Assembly: GCA_017626275.1 (NCBI GenBank)
Contig: JAGAJD010000085.1
Location: 1-12,311, forward strand
From: Lachnospira sp.
GTDB taxonomy: Bacteria > Bacillota > Clostridia > Lachnospirales > Lachnospiraceae
Length of the DNA: 12,311 bases
Direction: 5' to 3'
Position numbers and translations under genes: made by a program. Shown piece after piece: positions 1 to 7,596 of the stretch (position 1 is its first letter; each line of letters opens with the position of its first letter). The notes under the pieces were generated by a model. That model was not told the DNA's origin. It did no database searches and saw only the letters and a list, made by a program, of their open reading frames with translations.

Positions 1-1
1 A

Positions 2-709
2 TATGATTACGAAGCTGCAAAAATGCAGGCGGAGGAGTTGTTTGTGCAGCCGTCAGAGGAATTTATGCGATTTCTTAGAATTGCGGCAGCAAGAAAAAAT
101 CTTGATTTAAAGTATATAAATGCAAATAGAAAAGCTGCCGGGTGTGATAAGTGGTTTCCTATTGTTTCGGAACGTGAAATGAAGGAGTATGAGTATCTGT
201 TATCCATGCAGATTAAGCTGCAGAAGAAACAATACGTCGATTTTATGAGAGATATTACACCGATATTTTATTCTCTTTCACAGCGTATATTAAAGAAATA
301 TTGTAAATTATCACTGGCAGATATAGGCGAGGAGAAGAATAACGGCTGGTGTCTTTCAATGCAGAAGCTGCAGCAAAGAGGTATTAAAAAAGGATACAAC
401 TGGCATGATAATACCAATATTGCGGCAAGTAACCTTTTGATTATTATTGAACAATTATGTAATAAAAAAGATGTTGTGGAATTGATGAACAATATCCGTA
501 AGGCAGAACAAAAGGTGCGTAATCTGGCGGCACATGAGATTATCGGGATAAGTGCAGAGGAGATTAAAAAGCGTACAGGTGGTTTTACGCCTGAGAAGAT
601 TATGGATATGCTTTTTAAGCTGGCGGTTTATTCAGGAATTAATATTAAGGAAACAGATAAAAATGCATACGATATTATGAATAGTGATTTGATAAAATTT
701 CTTATATAA
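2..709 (+). CDS. csm6: C-terminal part of a Csm6-like HEPN ribonuclease (5' truncated)
   Basis: The reading frame is open to the left edge: seven codons (YDYEAAK) precede the first ATG at 23, and that ATG has no ribosome binding site. The gene therefore most likely starts outside the window and about 235 residues of its C-terminus are seen. Counting from the ATG, residues 166-171 read RNLAAH, an R-X4-H motif typical of HEPN ribonuclease active sites. It lies in an all-helical, Lys/Glu-rich region followed by a stretch ending in YDIMNSDLIKFL. Csm6 proteins have an N-terminal CARF domain that senses cyclic oligoadenylate made by the type III CRISPR complex, and a C-terminal HEPN domain that degrades RNA. 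The layout and C-terminal style fit Csm6, but the CARF domain is outside the window. Csx1 or another HEPN protein is the main alternative. No CRISPR repeats or other cas genes are visible. The gene ends about 50 bases before the tRNA promoter. Confidence 0.62.
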   Translation, partial: YDYEAAKMQAEELFVQPSEEFMRFLRIAAARKNLDLKYINANRKAAGCDKWFPIVSEREMKEYEYLLSMQIKLQKKQYVDFMRDITPIFYSLSQRILKKYCKLSLADIGEEKNNGWCLSMQKLQQRGIKKGYNWHDNTNIAASNLLIIIEQLCNKKDVVELMNNIRKAEQKVRNLAAHEIIGISAEEIKKRTGGFTPEKIMDMLFKLAVYSGINIKETDKNAYDIMNSDLIKFLI

Positions 710-760
710 GCATATTAATCACCACAATGAAAAATAAATTAAAAAAATTTTAAAAAGTAC

Positions 761-789
761 TTGCATTTTTTAAAACAATGGTGTATTAT
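761..789 (+). promoter_or_regulatory. Sigma-A type promoter of the tRNA-Glu gene
   Basis: A -35 box TTGCAT (761-766) and a -10 box TATTAT (784-789) are separated by exactly 17 bases, in an A/T-rich setting after the csm6-like stop. Transcription would begin near 796, about 48 bases before the tRNA. The 11 bases AGTACTTGCAT (756-766) recur exactly at the rpsO promoter (11375-11385). No other good promoter was seen before rimP, so this one may also feed the rimP-nusA operon. Confidence 0.7.
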
Positions 790-843
790 AACAAAGTACT
801 GTTGAGCAGCACTTAGAACTGATGTGTGTGCCACAGCACTTAT

Positions 844-915
844 GGCTAATTGGTCAAGTGGTCAAGACGTCGCCCTCTCACGGCGAAGACAGGGGTTCGA
901 CTCCCCTATTAGCTA
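844..915 (+). tRNA. tRNA-Glu (anticodon CTC)
   Basis: A complete cloverleaf can be drawn. The acceptor stem is GGCTAAT (844-850) with ATTAGCT (908-914), ending in a G-U pair at position 1-72. The D stem is GTC/GAC (853-855 with 866-868). The anticodon stem is TCGCC/GGCGA (870-874 with 882-886) around loop CTCTCAC, which places anticodon CTC at 877-879, read as Glu (GAG codons). The T stem is AGGGG/CCCCT (891-895 with 903-907) with loop TTCGACT. A at 915 is the discriminator base. CCA is not encoded and would be added by the nucleotidyltransferase. The overall sequence matches the bacterial tRNA-Glu pattern closely. Confidence 0.95.
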
Positions 916-936
916 TTCTGTATTATATGTGATGAT

Positions 937-966
937 GAAAGAGTGGGCAGAGATGTCCACTCTTTC
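937..966 (+). terminator. Terminator-like hairpin between tRNA-Glu and rimP, weak U-run
   Basis: GAAAGAGTGG (937-946) pairs perfectly with CCACTCTTTC (957-966) around a 10-base loop, a strong stem. The bases that follow (GTTGTTAGG) are only partly T-rich, so this would be an inefficient intrinsic terminator. It may be leaky and let transcription continue into rimP, or act as a processing or regulatory hairpin. An outer stem can form around it, CTGTATTA (918-925) with TAATACAG (977-984), which would end 11 bases before the rimP ribosome binding site. Which role is real cannot be decided from sequence. Confidence 0.5.
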
Positions 967-1011
967 GTTGTTAGGCTAATACAGTTAGAAAAAAAGAAAG
1001 GCGATGAATAA

Positions 1012-1479
1012 ATGGGCAGAAAAGAAAGCTACGAAGCGAAAACAGAGGAGCTGATTCAACCGTTGATTGATGCGCATAACTTTGAGCTGGTTGATGTGGA
1101 ATATGTAAAAGAAGGCAGTGACTGGTATTTACGAGTTTATATTGATAAGGAAGGTGGGATTACAGTAGATGACTGCGAAGTTATAAGCAGGGCATTTAAT
1201 GAAATTCTTGACAGGGAAGATTATATTCCGGATCAATATATTTTCGAGGTAAGTTCTCCGGGGTTACTTAGACCTTTGAAAAAGGAAAAGGATTACAAGA
1301 GAAGCATCGGAAAGCTGATTGATATTAAACTGTATAAGGCACAGGATAAGCAGAAAGAATTTACAGGCGTGCTGAAGGCATATGATGATGAGACGGTTAC
1401 GCTTGTGATGGATAATGAAGAAGAGAAGACATTTGAAAGAGCCAATCTTGCGATGATACGATGGGCTTTTTGCGATTAA
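1012..1479 (+). CDS. rimP: Ribosome maturation factor RimP
   Basis: The product is 155 residues, the usual RimP length. RimP is a cytoplasmic factor that binds the 30S subunit during late assembly and is needed for efficient maturation near the central pseudoknot. The N-terminal alpha/beta domain covers about residues 1-86 and includes ELVDVEYVKEGSDWYLRVYID. The family signature FEVSSPGLLRPL is at 78-89, and an SH3-like beta domain fills about 92-155. The ATG at 1012 follows a GAAAGG ribosome binding site (996-1001). It is the first protein gene of the operon, 96 bases after the tRNA. nusA follows 46 bases later with no terminator between them. Order and motif make the call secure. Confidence 0.96.
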   Translation: MGRKESYEAKTEELIQPLIDAHNFELVDVEYVKEGSDWYLRVYIDKEGGITVDDCEVISRAFNEILDREDYIPDQYIFEVSSPGLLRPLKKEKDYKRSIGKLIDIKLYKAQDKQKEFTGVLKAYDDETVTLVMDNEEEKTFERANLAMIRWAFCD

Positions 1480-1525
1480 CATATAGATAGAAAAAACGCC
1501 GCTACGGCAGATAATGGAGGAAATG

Positions 1526-2728
1526 ATGAATAAAGAATTAATTGCAGCGCTTAACTTATTGGAAAAGGAAAATGGAATCAGCAAAGAGGTTATGTTTGAT
1601 GCCATTGAGAAGTCTTTGATGGATGAGTATAAAACACAGTTTAACACAGTGGAGAACGGAAGAGTTGTATTAGACAGAATTACAGGCGATTTTCATATTT
1701 ATTCAGACAGAATGGTAGTGGAGAAGGTTACAATTCCTGAGCAGACAGACAACAATTCTAAAAAGAATACGGAAAAATATATTTCTGCAACTGAGATTGC
1801 GTTAGCTGATGCGAGAAAGATTAAACCTGACTGTCAGATTGGTGATATAGTGACTGTTGAAGTAAAGTCGGAAGAATTTTCAAGAAGAGCAGCTAAGAAC
1901 GCAAAGGGTACAATTGTTCAGAAGATTCGTGAAGAAGAAAAAGCAGCTTTGTATAATGAGTATCACTCAAAAGAAAAAGAAGTTATTACAGGTATTGTAC
2001 AAAGAATTGATGAGAAGGGAAATATTCTCGTTGATATAGGAAGAACACAGACAACTTTGAAAGTTAATGATCAGGTTAAGGGCGAGGTTTTTGAACGCGG
2101 CGACAGAATTAAGCTCTATGTGGTAAGTGTTTCAAATAAAGAAAAACCGGGAACATTAGTAAAAGTATCAAGAACTTCTCCAAAGCTTGTTGAAAGACTT
2201 TTTGAGGAAGAGGTTACAGAGATTAAAGACGGAATCGTTGAGATTATGGGTGTTGCAAGAGAAGCAGGCTCAAGAACAAAGATGGCAGTAAGAGCAAATG
2301 TTCCGAATGTAGATCCTGTTGGTGCATGTGTCGGTGTGAATGGTGCAAGAGTAAAGGCTATCGTAAATGAACTCGGTAATGAGCAGATTGATATTATTGA
2401 GTGGGACGAAAATCCGGCACAGCTTATCGTAAATGCATTAAGCCCTGCAAAGGTTGTATCTGCAAGAGCTGACGCTGATGAGAAAAAGGCAGAGATAGTT
2501 GTATCTGACCAGCAGCTTTCACTTGCAATCGGTAAGTCAGGACAGAATGTAAGACTTGCTGCAAAGCTTACAGGCTATGGTATTGATATTAAGAGTGAAG
2601 CACAGGTAAATGCGATGAATAACAGTGACGAGGCAGAGGACGATTTTGCGGCAGAGGATCAGGAAGAAGAACTTACATTTACGGAAGATTTTACAGAAGA
2701 TACAGATGCTGCGGAATATGAAGAATAA
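1526..2728 (+). CDS. nusA: Transcription termination/antitermination factor NusA
   Basis: NusA binds RNA polymerase and nascent RNA and modulates pausing, intrinsic termination and antitermination. The frame is open from ATG 1514, but that codon overlaps the ribosome binding site GGAGG (1516-1520). The start at 1526 (MNKELIAALNLLEKE, five bases after the site) matches the family N-terminus and gives 400 residues; ATG 1523 is a less likely choice. Domains in order are the polymerase-binding N-terminal domain (about 1-125), S1 (about 146-212), KH1 with DPVGACVGVNGARV (about 263-276), and KH2 with LAIGKSGQNVRLAAKLTG (about 333-350). A highly acidic tail fills about 368-400. As in other Firmicutes, the extra C-terminal acidic repeats of the E. 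coli protein are missing and only this short tail remains. Confidence 0.97.
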   Translation: MNKELIAALNLLEKENGISKEVMFDAIEKSLMDEYKTQFNTVENGRVVLDRITGDFHIYSDRMVVEKVTIPEQTDNNSKKNTEKYISATEIALADARKIKPDCQIGDIVTVEVKSEEFSRRAAKNAKGTIVQKIREEEKAALYNEYHSKEKEVITGIVQRIDEKGNILVDIGRTQTTLKVNDQVKGEVFERGDRIKLYVVSVSNKEKPGTLVKVSRTSPKLVERLFEEEVTEIKDGIVEIMGVAREAGSRTKMAVRANVPNVDPVGACVGVNGARVKAIVNELGNEQIDIIEWDENPAQLIVNALSPAKVVSARADADEKKAEIVVSDQQLSLAIGKSGQNVRLAAKLTGYGIDIKSEAQVNAMNNSDEAEDDFAAEDQEEELTFTEDFTEDTDAAEYEE

Positions 2729-2749
2729 TACTATCAGGGAGTGATTTAT

Positions 2750-3028
2750 TTGGCCGGAACAAAGAAAATACCTCAAAGACAGTGTGTTGGCTGTCGTGAG
2801 ATGAAAAACAAGAAAGATTTGATTAGAATCTTAAAGACGGAAAATGAGGGCATTATAATAGATGTGACAGGCAAGAAAAATGGAAGAGGGGCATATATAT
2901 GTCCTAATGCGGATTGTTTTAAGAAAGCGGTTGCGTCAAAGGGACTTGAAAGGTCATTTAAGATGCCGATAGAAAGTGCCGTGTATGACAGATTGGCAAA
3001 GGAGCTGAAGAATTTTGAAACAGGATAA
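2750..3028 (+). CDS. rnpM: RNase P modulator RnpM (YlxR family)
   Basis: This small basic RNA-binding protein sits directly after nusA, the standard position of ylxR. The B. subtilis homologue has been described as a modulator of RNase P, and the role here is inferred from homology. The frame can be opened at GTG 2741, but that GTG overlaps the ribosome binding site AGGGAG (2736-2741). TTG 2750, eight bases downstream of the site, gives the family-like N-terminus MAGTKKIPQRQCVGCRE and 92 residues. The family signature GRGAYIC is at 45-51. Cysteines 12, 15, 51 and 56 form two pairs that could hold a metal ion, which is inference. The 3' end overlaps ylxQ by 14 bases. Confidence 0.92.
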   Translation: MAGTKKIPQRQCVGCREMKNKKDLIRILKTENEGIIIDVTGKKNGRGAYICPNADCFKKAVASKGLERSFKMPIESAVYDRLAKELKNFETG

Positions 3029-3335
3029 AGTGTTGGCGATGATCGGACTTGCACAGAAGGCAGGAAAGATTGTGAGCGGGGAATTTGCAACAGAGAAAGC
3101 GGTTAAGACAGGAACGGCAGAGCTGGTGATTGTTGCAGATGATTCTTCTGATAATACGAAGAAAATGTTTTCTAACATGTGCACGTATTATGAGATACCG
3201 GTTTATTTTTACAGTAACAAAGAAGCATTAGGTCATGCAATAGGCAGACAGTTCAGGGCATCACTCGCAGTATTAGATGAGGGCTTTAAGAATACGATTG
3301 AAAAGCATTTGAAAAATGGTTTGGAACAGCAGTAA
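3015..3335 (+). CDS. ylxQ: L7Ae-type ribosomal/RNA-binding protein YlxQ
   Basis: A 106-residue member of the L7Ae/L30e/Gadd45 fold. The family pattern is clear near the N-terminus (IGLAQKAGKIVSGEFA, residues 10-25) and continues with LVIVADDSSDNTKK (37-50). Such proteins bind kink-turn RNA; the exact target of YlxQ is not established. It starts with TTG at 3015, inside the rnpM gene. AAAGGAG (2998-3004) lies ten bases upstream and the genes overlap by 14 bases, which points to translational coupling. The stop codon lies within a 9-base tandem repeat (AACAGCAGT twice, 3325-3342). The gene sits at the conserved position between rnpM and infB. Confidence 0.9.
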   Translation: MKQDKVLAMIGLAQKAGKIVSGEFATEKAVKTGTAELVIVADDSSDNTKKMFSNMCTYYEIPVYFYSNKEALGHAIGRQFRASLAVLDEGFKNTIEKHLKNGLEQQ

Positions 3336-3369
3336 CAGCAGTAACAGGGTTGTTCGGAAGAGAGGTTGA

Positions 3370-6156
3370 ATGGCAAATATGAGAGTTCATGAGTTGGCAA
3401 AAGAATTAAATATATCATCAAAAGAGATTATAGAGACATTAAGTAACGAGACAAAGAAATATACGGCTTCCAACGGACTGACAGAGGCTGAAATATCTTC
3501 AATCCGCAGTAAATTCGGAAATGCAAAGACAGAGACTAAGCAGGAAGCAAAACAGGAAGTAAAGCAGGAAACAAAGCCTGCGGCAGCAGAGGAAGCTGCT
3601 AAAAGCAGTCAGCAGCAGGAAGAAAAGAAATCACACATTTCACAGGTGTTTTTTCCACAGAACAGTGCTAAAACCAATGGAAATGAGACACGTAAGGGAA
3701 ATCAGAGTCAGGCGAAGAACGATAATCAGATGAATAATAAGAATAACAAGAACAATAATAACAATAGCAGCAACAGTAACAACAGAAGTAACGCTCAGGG
3801 CGGAAATGCACCAAGAACAGGCAGCGGTCAGAACAACAGAAACAACGGCGGATATAGAAATGACAGAAATGACCGTAACGACAGAAACGACCGCAATGAC
3901 AGAAACATAAGAAATGACCGTGGCGACCGCAATGACGGAAACGGCGTGAGAGACAACGGAACAAGAAACGGATTCCAGAATAACCGTAACGGCAATAATA
4001 ACAATAGTAACAATAATTCAAGAAATAATGGAAGAAACAACGGTTACAGAAACGACAGAAATGACCGTGGCGACCGCAATGACAATAACGGTTCAAGAGA
4101 TAACACAAGAAACGGATTCCAGGGAAACCGTAACAACAATAACGGCGGCGGTGCAAACGGACAGTCAAGAAACGGCTTTAACGGCGGTAATGGCGGCGGA
4201 CGCAGAAACGACAGAGACAGAAAAGATAATCTGTCAAAGGGCGATTTTATGTTTGAAACAAAGCCGGATGCAAGAAAGCCGGAGAGCAGAAAAGACAATA
4301 AGAAGAATGACAGAAGAAAAGACGAAGACAGAGAAAATCTTAAATTTGTAAACAGCCAGGCTAATAAGAAACAGAATAAGCCGGCAGAAAAAGAAGAAGA
4401 GACTATTAAGCAGTTAGTACTTCCTGATACACTGACTATTAAAGAACTTGCAGATAAGATGAAGGTTCAGCCGTCAGTAGTTGTAAAGAAACTGTTTATG
4501 CAGGGAAAGATTGTTACAATTAATCAGGAAATTGATTATGATACAGCGGAAGAGATTGCTTTGGAATTTAACTGTATCTGCGATCATGAAGAAAAGGTTG
4601 ATGTTATTGCTGAACTCTTAAAGGAAAATGAAGAGGCAGAAGAAACATTAGTTACAAGACCTCCTGTTGTATGTGTAATGGGTCATGTTGACCACGGTAA
4701 GACTTCACTTCTTGATGCTATCAGGGAAACACATGTGACAGCGAAAGAATCAGGCGGTATTACACAGAAGATTGGTGCTTATACGGTATCGGTAGGCGAT
4801 AATACAATTACTTTCCTTGATACACCGGGACATGAAGCATTTACTGCCATGAGAATGAGAGGCGCACAGGCAACAGATATTGCAATTCTTGTAGTTGCAG
4901 CAGATGACGGTGTAATGCCTCAGACAATCGAAGCTATCAACCATGCAAAGGCAGCAGGCGTTGAGATAATTGTTGCCGTAAATAAGATTGATAAGCCGAA
5001 TGCCAATGTTGAAAAGGTAAAGCAGGAATTAACAGAATATGAACTTGTTGCAGAAGACTGGGGCGGTTCAACTATATTTGTACCTGTTTCTGCTCATACT
5101 AAGGAGGGTATTGATGAACTCCTTGAGATGATTCTTTTAACAGCAGAGGTTCAGGAATTAAAGGCTAACCCTGACAGAAAGGCAAGAGGTATCGTAATTG
5201 AGGCAGAGCTTGACAAGGGAAGAGGTCCTGTTGCTTCAATTCTTGTTCAGAAAGGTACTTTAAAGGTTGGCGACCACATTGCGGCAGGTGCATGCTATGG
5301 TAAAATTCGTGCGATGATAGATGATAAGGGACGCCGTGTAAAGGAAGCAGGTCCTTCTATTCCGGTAGAGATTCTTGGTTTAAATGATGTGCCGAATGCA
5401 GGCGAGATTATCGTTGCGATGGATTCTGATAAGGAGGCAAGAAGCTTTGCCGAGACATTTATCAGCGAAGGAAGAAAGAAACTTTTGGACGATACAAAGC
5501 ATAAAGTATCTTTGGATGCCCTTTTTGAACAGATTCAGGCAGGTAATGTAAAAGAACTTGGAATTATCATAAAGGCAGACGTACAGGGTTCTGTTGAGGC
5601 TGTAAAACAGAGTCTTGTAAAGCTTTCAAATGAAGAAGTTATAGTAAAGATTATTCACGGCGGTGTTGGTAATATTAATGAATCCGACGTTGTTCTTGCG
5701 TCAGCTTCTAATGCAATTATTATCGGATTTAACGTAAAACCTGATAACCAGGCAAGAATAGTTGCAGAGAGAGAAAAGGTTGATTTAAGACTTTACAGCG
5801 TAATTTACAATGCTATCGAAGATGTAGAGGCAGCCTTAAAGGGTATGTTAGAGCCGATTTACGAGGAACAGGTAATCGGTCATGTTGAAATCCGCCAGAT
5901 ATTTAAGGCTTCAGGTGTAGGTAATATTGCCGGCTGTCTTGTTACGGACGGTAAGATTACAAAGAATGCATCTGTAAGAATCAGCAGAGAGGGCGACCAG
6001 ATTTACGAAGGCCCAATCGCTACGCTTAAGAGATTTAAAGATGAAGTTAAGGAAGTAAAAGCCGGATATGAATGTGGTCTTGTATTTGAAAAATTCAACG
6101 ACATTCAGGAAGGCGATATTATCGAAGCCTATGAAATGGTAGAGGTTCCAAGATAA
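3370..6156 (+). CDS. infB: Translation initiation factor IF-2
   Basis: IF-2 is the GTPase that brings fMet-tRNA to the 30S subunit and promotes subunit joining. The 928-residue product starts at ATG 3370 behind AGAGAGG (3359-3365). Domains in order: an IF2_N helical domain (about 1-50, [13 protein letters not shown]); a Lys/Glu/Gln-rich link; a low-complexity Asn/Arg/Asp/Gly region (about 100-295); a charged segment; a second IF2_N-like domain (about 350-402); then the GTPase domain with G1 GHVDHGKT (438-445), DTPGHE (484-489), NKID (538-541) and SAH (574-576). Domains II, III and the C-terminal fMet-tRNA binding domain follow and look complete. It is longer than the 716-residue B. subtilis protein mainly because of the linker. 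A possible internal start lies at 4249. rbfA follows after 31 bases. Confidence 0.98.
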   Translation: MANMRVHELAKELNISSKEIIETLSNETKKYTASNGLTEAEISSIRSKFGNAKTETKQEAKQEVKQETKPAAAEEAAKSSQQQEEKKSHISQVFFPQNSAKTNGNETRKGNQSQAKNDNQMNNKNNKNNNNNSSNSNNRSNAQGGNAPRTGSGQNNRNNGGYRNDRNDRNDRNDRNDRNIRNDRGDRNDGNGVRDNGTRNGFQNNRNGNNNNSNNNSRNNGRNNGYRNDRNDRGDRNDNNGSRDNTRNGFQGNRNNNNGGGANGQSRNGFNGGNGGGRRNDRDRKDNLSKGDFMFETKPDARKPESRKDNKKNDRRKDEDRENLKFVNSQANKKQNKPAEKEEETIKQLVLPDTLTIKELADKMKVQPSVVVKKLFMQGKIVTINQEIDYDTAEEIALEFNCICDHEEKVDVIAELLKENEEAEETLVTRPPVVCVMGHVDHGKTSLLDAIRETHVTAKESGGITQKIGAYTVSVGDNTITFLDTPGHEAFTAMRMRGAQATDIAILVVAADDGVMPQTIEAINHAKAAGVEIIVAVNKIDKPNANVEKVKQELTEYELVAEDWGGSTIFVPVSAHTKEGIDELLEMILLTAEVQELKANPDRKARGIVIEAELDKGRGPVASILVQKGTLKVGDHIAAGACYGKIRAMIDDKGRRVKEAGPSIPVEILGLNDVPNAGEIIVAMDSDKEARSFAETFISEGRKKLLDDTKHKVSLDALFEQIQAGNVKELGIIIKADVQGSVEAVKQSLVKLSNEEVIVKIIHGGVGNINESDVVLASASNAIIIGFNVKPDNQARIVAEREKVDLRLYSVIYNAIEDVEAALKGMLEPIYEEQVIGHVEIRQIFKASGVGNIAGCLVTDGKITKNASVRISREGDQIYEGPIATLKRFKDEVKEVKAGYECGLVFEKFNDIQEGDIIEAYEMVEVPR
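3838..4131 (+). repeat. Degenerate internal repeats in the infB linker (RND and NGFQ units)
   Basis: Within infB the DNA repeats short units coding for RND, visible as alternating agaaatgac / cgtaacgac / cgcaatgac triplets at 3856-3904. A larger block also occurs twice. It runs from an N-N-G-(G)-Y-R-N-D start through RGDRND and ends in TRNGFQ-x-NRN, at about 3838-3990 and 4021-4131. At DNA level GAAATGACCGTGGCGACCGC occurs in both copies (from about 3911 and 4059), as does ACAAGAAACGGATTCCAG (3960-3977 and 4107-4124). This suggests tandem duplication followed by drift. The frame is kept throughout, so the protein is intact. Confidence 0.85.
4236..4251 (+). promoter_or_regulatory. Possible internal translation start inside infB
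   Basis: AAAGGG (4236-4241) lies seven bases before an in-frame ATG at 4249 (Met294, context [10 protein letters not shown]). Initiation here would give a 635-residue IF-2 lacking the N-terminal domain and the whole Asn/Arg-rich linker but keeping the second IF2_N domain and the GTPase core. E. coli makes shorter IF-2 forms from internal starts, and similar forms are known from Bacillus. Use of this site is inference. Confidence 0.35.
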
Positions 6157-6187
6157 AACAGGCTTTAGAAAGGCATAGGTTTTATAA

Positions 6188-6589
6188 ATGCGTAAAAACA
6201 GTGTAAAGAACACCAGAGTTAATGGTGAGGTATTAAAGGAACTGAGTAATATTATTAGAGGTGAGATAAAGGATCCGAGAATCAATCCGATGACTTCGGT
6301 AGTTTCGGTTGAGGTAGCACCTGATTTAAAGACCTGTAAGGCATATATCAGTGTGCTGGGAGACGAGGAATCACAGAAGGATACTATGAAAGGTTTAAAG
6401 AGTGCAGAAGGATATATAAGGAGACAGCTCGCAAAAAATATCAATCTGCGCAATACTCCGGAAATTACATTTATTCTGGATCAGTCGATTGAATACGGCG
6501 TAAATATGTCAAAGCTTATCGACGAGGTTACGAAGCGTGATGATGAAAATCATAAAGAAGAACAGCCACAGGAAGATGTTGAAGAGTAG
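6188..6589 (+). CDS. rbfA: Ribosome-binding factor A (RbfA)
   Basis: RbfA is a small cytoplasmic KH-fold protein that binds the immature 30S subunit and helps process the 5' end of 16S rRNA; it is important in the cold. The 133-residue product shows the family pattern: an N-terminal helix with RVNGEVLKELSNIIRGEIKDPR, the segment VSVEVAPDLKTCKAYISVLG, and the helix-turn IRRQLAKNINLRNTPEITFILDQSIEYG. The C-terminal 20 residues are an acidic, Gln-rich tail. ATG 6188 gives the expected N-terminus MRKNSVKNTRV. The best purine stretches are AAAGG (6169-6173), rather far upstream, and TAGGT (6176-6180), so initiation may be modest or coupled to infB 31 bases upstream. The B. subtilis gene ylxP, which lies before rbfA there, is absent. 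Confidence 0.96.
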   Translation: MRKNSVKNTRVNGEVLKELSNIIRGEIKDPRINPMTSVVSVEVAPDLKTCKAYISVLGDEESQKDTMKGLKSAEGYIRRQLAKNINLRNTPEITFILDQSIEYGVNMSKLIDEVTKRDDENHKEEQPQEDVEE

Positions 6590-6622
6590 AGCTTGTGTTG
6601 TTTAGGAAGGACGGAGATTGGT

Positions 6623-7579
6623 ATGAATATCCTTGAAACTTTAAAAGATGCACAGACAGTCGGAATTACGGGACATATAAGACCTGACGGAGACTGTGTG
6701 GGTTCATGTATGGGATTATATAACTATCTTGCAGACAATATGCCGGAGCTTGATGTATCTGTATATCTCGAACAGCCGGGTGAAGAATTTGGTTATATTA
6801 ATAAGCTTGAAGCAGTAAAAAATGAGCCTGACAGCGGAAAGCATTTTGATGTGTTTATCGTTTTGGACTGCAGCAGTCTTGACAGAATCGAACCTTTTGT
6901 GAGCTGCTATGAAAATGCTGATAAGACGATATGCATAGACCATCATGTCAGCAATCAAAACTTTGCGGATATTAATCTGATAGACGGTAAAGCAAGCTCC
7001 ACATGTGAGGTGCTTTACCGCACGCTTGAAGATGATAAAATAAGCAAAAGTACGGCTGAATGTATTTATACCGGAATTATTCATGATACAGGTGTGTTTA
7101 AATACAGTGCCACATCGGCAGAGACTATGATGATTGCCGGAAAAATGATGGAAAAGGGTATTGATTATTCGGACATCATTGATAACAGCTTTTATAAGAA
7201 GACATACATTCAGAATCAGATTCTTGGAAGAGCATTGCTTGAGAGTGTATTATTCTATGAGGGCAGATGTATATTTTCACTTGTTACGCAAAATGAGATG
7301 GATTTTTACGGTGTTACGGGAAAAGAGCTTGGCGGAATTATTGAGCAGCTAAGGCTGACGGAAGGCGTGGAGGTTGCAATTTTCCTATATGAGACAGGTG
7401 AAAATGAATATAAAGTAAGTATGCGTTCTAAAAAAATAATTGATGTGAGCAGGATTGCGGTCAGCTTTGGCGGCGGCGGACATATCCGTGCTGCAGGATT
7501 TACAGCAAAAGGAACCGTGCATAATATAATTAACAGTATAGGTGCACAGATTGAGGAACAGTACATGGCTGTTTCCTGA
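6623..7579 (+). CDS. nrnA: DHH-family nanoRNase / pAp phosphatase NrnA
   Basis: NrnA-type enzymes degrade 2-5 nt RNA and often dephosphorylate pAp to AMP; the DHH active site binds two metal ions, usually manganese. The frame opens at TTG 6593, but ATG 6623 is preceded by ACGGAG (6611-6616) six bases away and gives the family-like start MNILETLKDAQTVGITGHIRPDGD. That makes 318 residues, the usual size. Motifs: HIRPDGD with His18, Asp22 and Asp24; DCS with Asp82; DHH at 106-108; HDTG with Asp155; and the DHHA1 substrate motif GGGGH at 283-287. All catalytic residues appear present. The gene lies between rbfA and truB, an order frequent in Clostridia, linking RNA turnover to ribosome and tRNA maturation. 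Confidence 0.92.
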   Translation: MNILETLKDAQTVGITGHIRPDGDCVGSCMGLYNYLADNMPELDVSVYLEQPGEEFGYINKLEAVKNEPDSGKHFDVFIVLDCSSLDRIEPFVSCYENADKTICIDHHVSNQNFADINLIDGKASSTCEVLYRTLEDDKISKSTAECIYTGIIHDTGVFKYSATSAETMMIAGKMMEKGIDYSDIIDNSFYKKTYIQNQILGRALLESVLFYEGRCIFSLVTQNEMDFYGVTGKELGGIIEQLRLTEGVEVAIFLYETGENEYKVSMRSKKIIDVSRIAVSFGGGGHIRAAGFTAKGTVHNIINSIGAQIEEQYMAVS

Positions 7580-7596
7580 TGACAGAGGATATAAAG

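Noticed and set aside
1..843. CRISPR array near the Csm6-like gene
   Set aside because: No direct repeats with regular spacers were seen anywhere in the window.
3856..3904. Short regular repeats that could look like a CRISPR array
   Set aside because: The units are 9-12 bases, in frame within infB and without unique spacers; they encode RND repeats.
3668..4168. 166-residue Cys/Tyr/His-rich reading frame on the minus strand
   Set aside because: It is the antisense of the Asn/Arg-rich infB repeats; the odd composition comes from those codons and there is no plausible start context.
5911..6453. 180-residue minus-strand frame across the infB-rbfA junction
   Set aside because: It lies opposite two well-conserved genes and shows no recognisable protein family.
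6593..6622. TTG 6593 as the nrnA start
   Set aside because: The extra residues do not fit the family and ATG 6623 has a better ribosome binding site.
7579..7596. ATG 7579 as the truB start
   Set aside because: No ribosome binding site precedes it, while 7597 has one and gives the family N-terminus.
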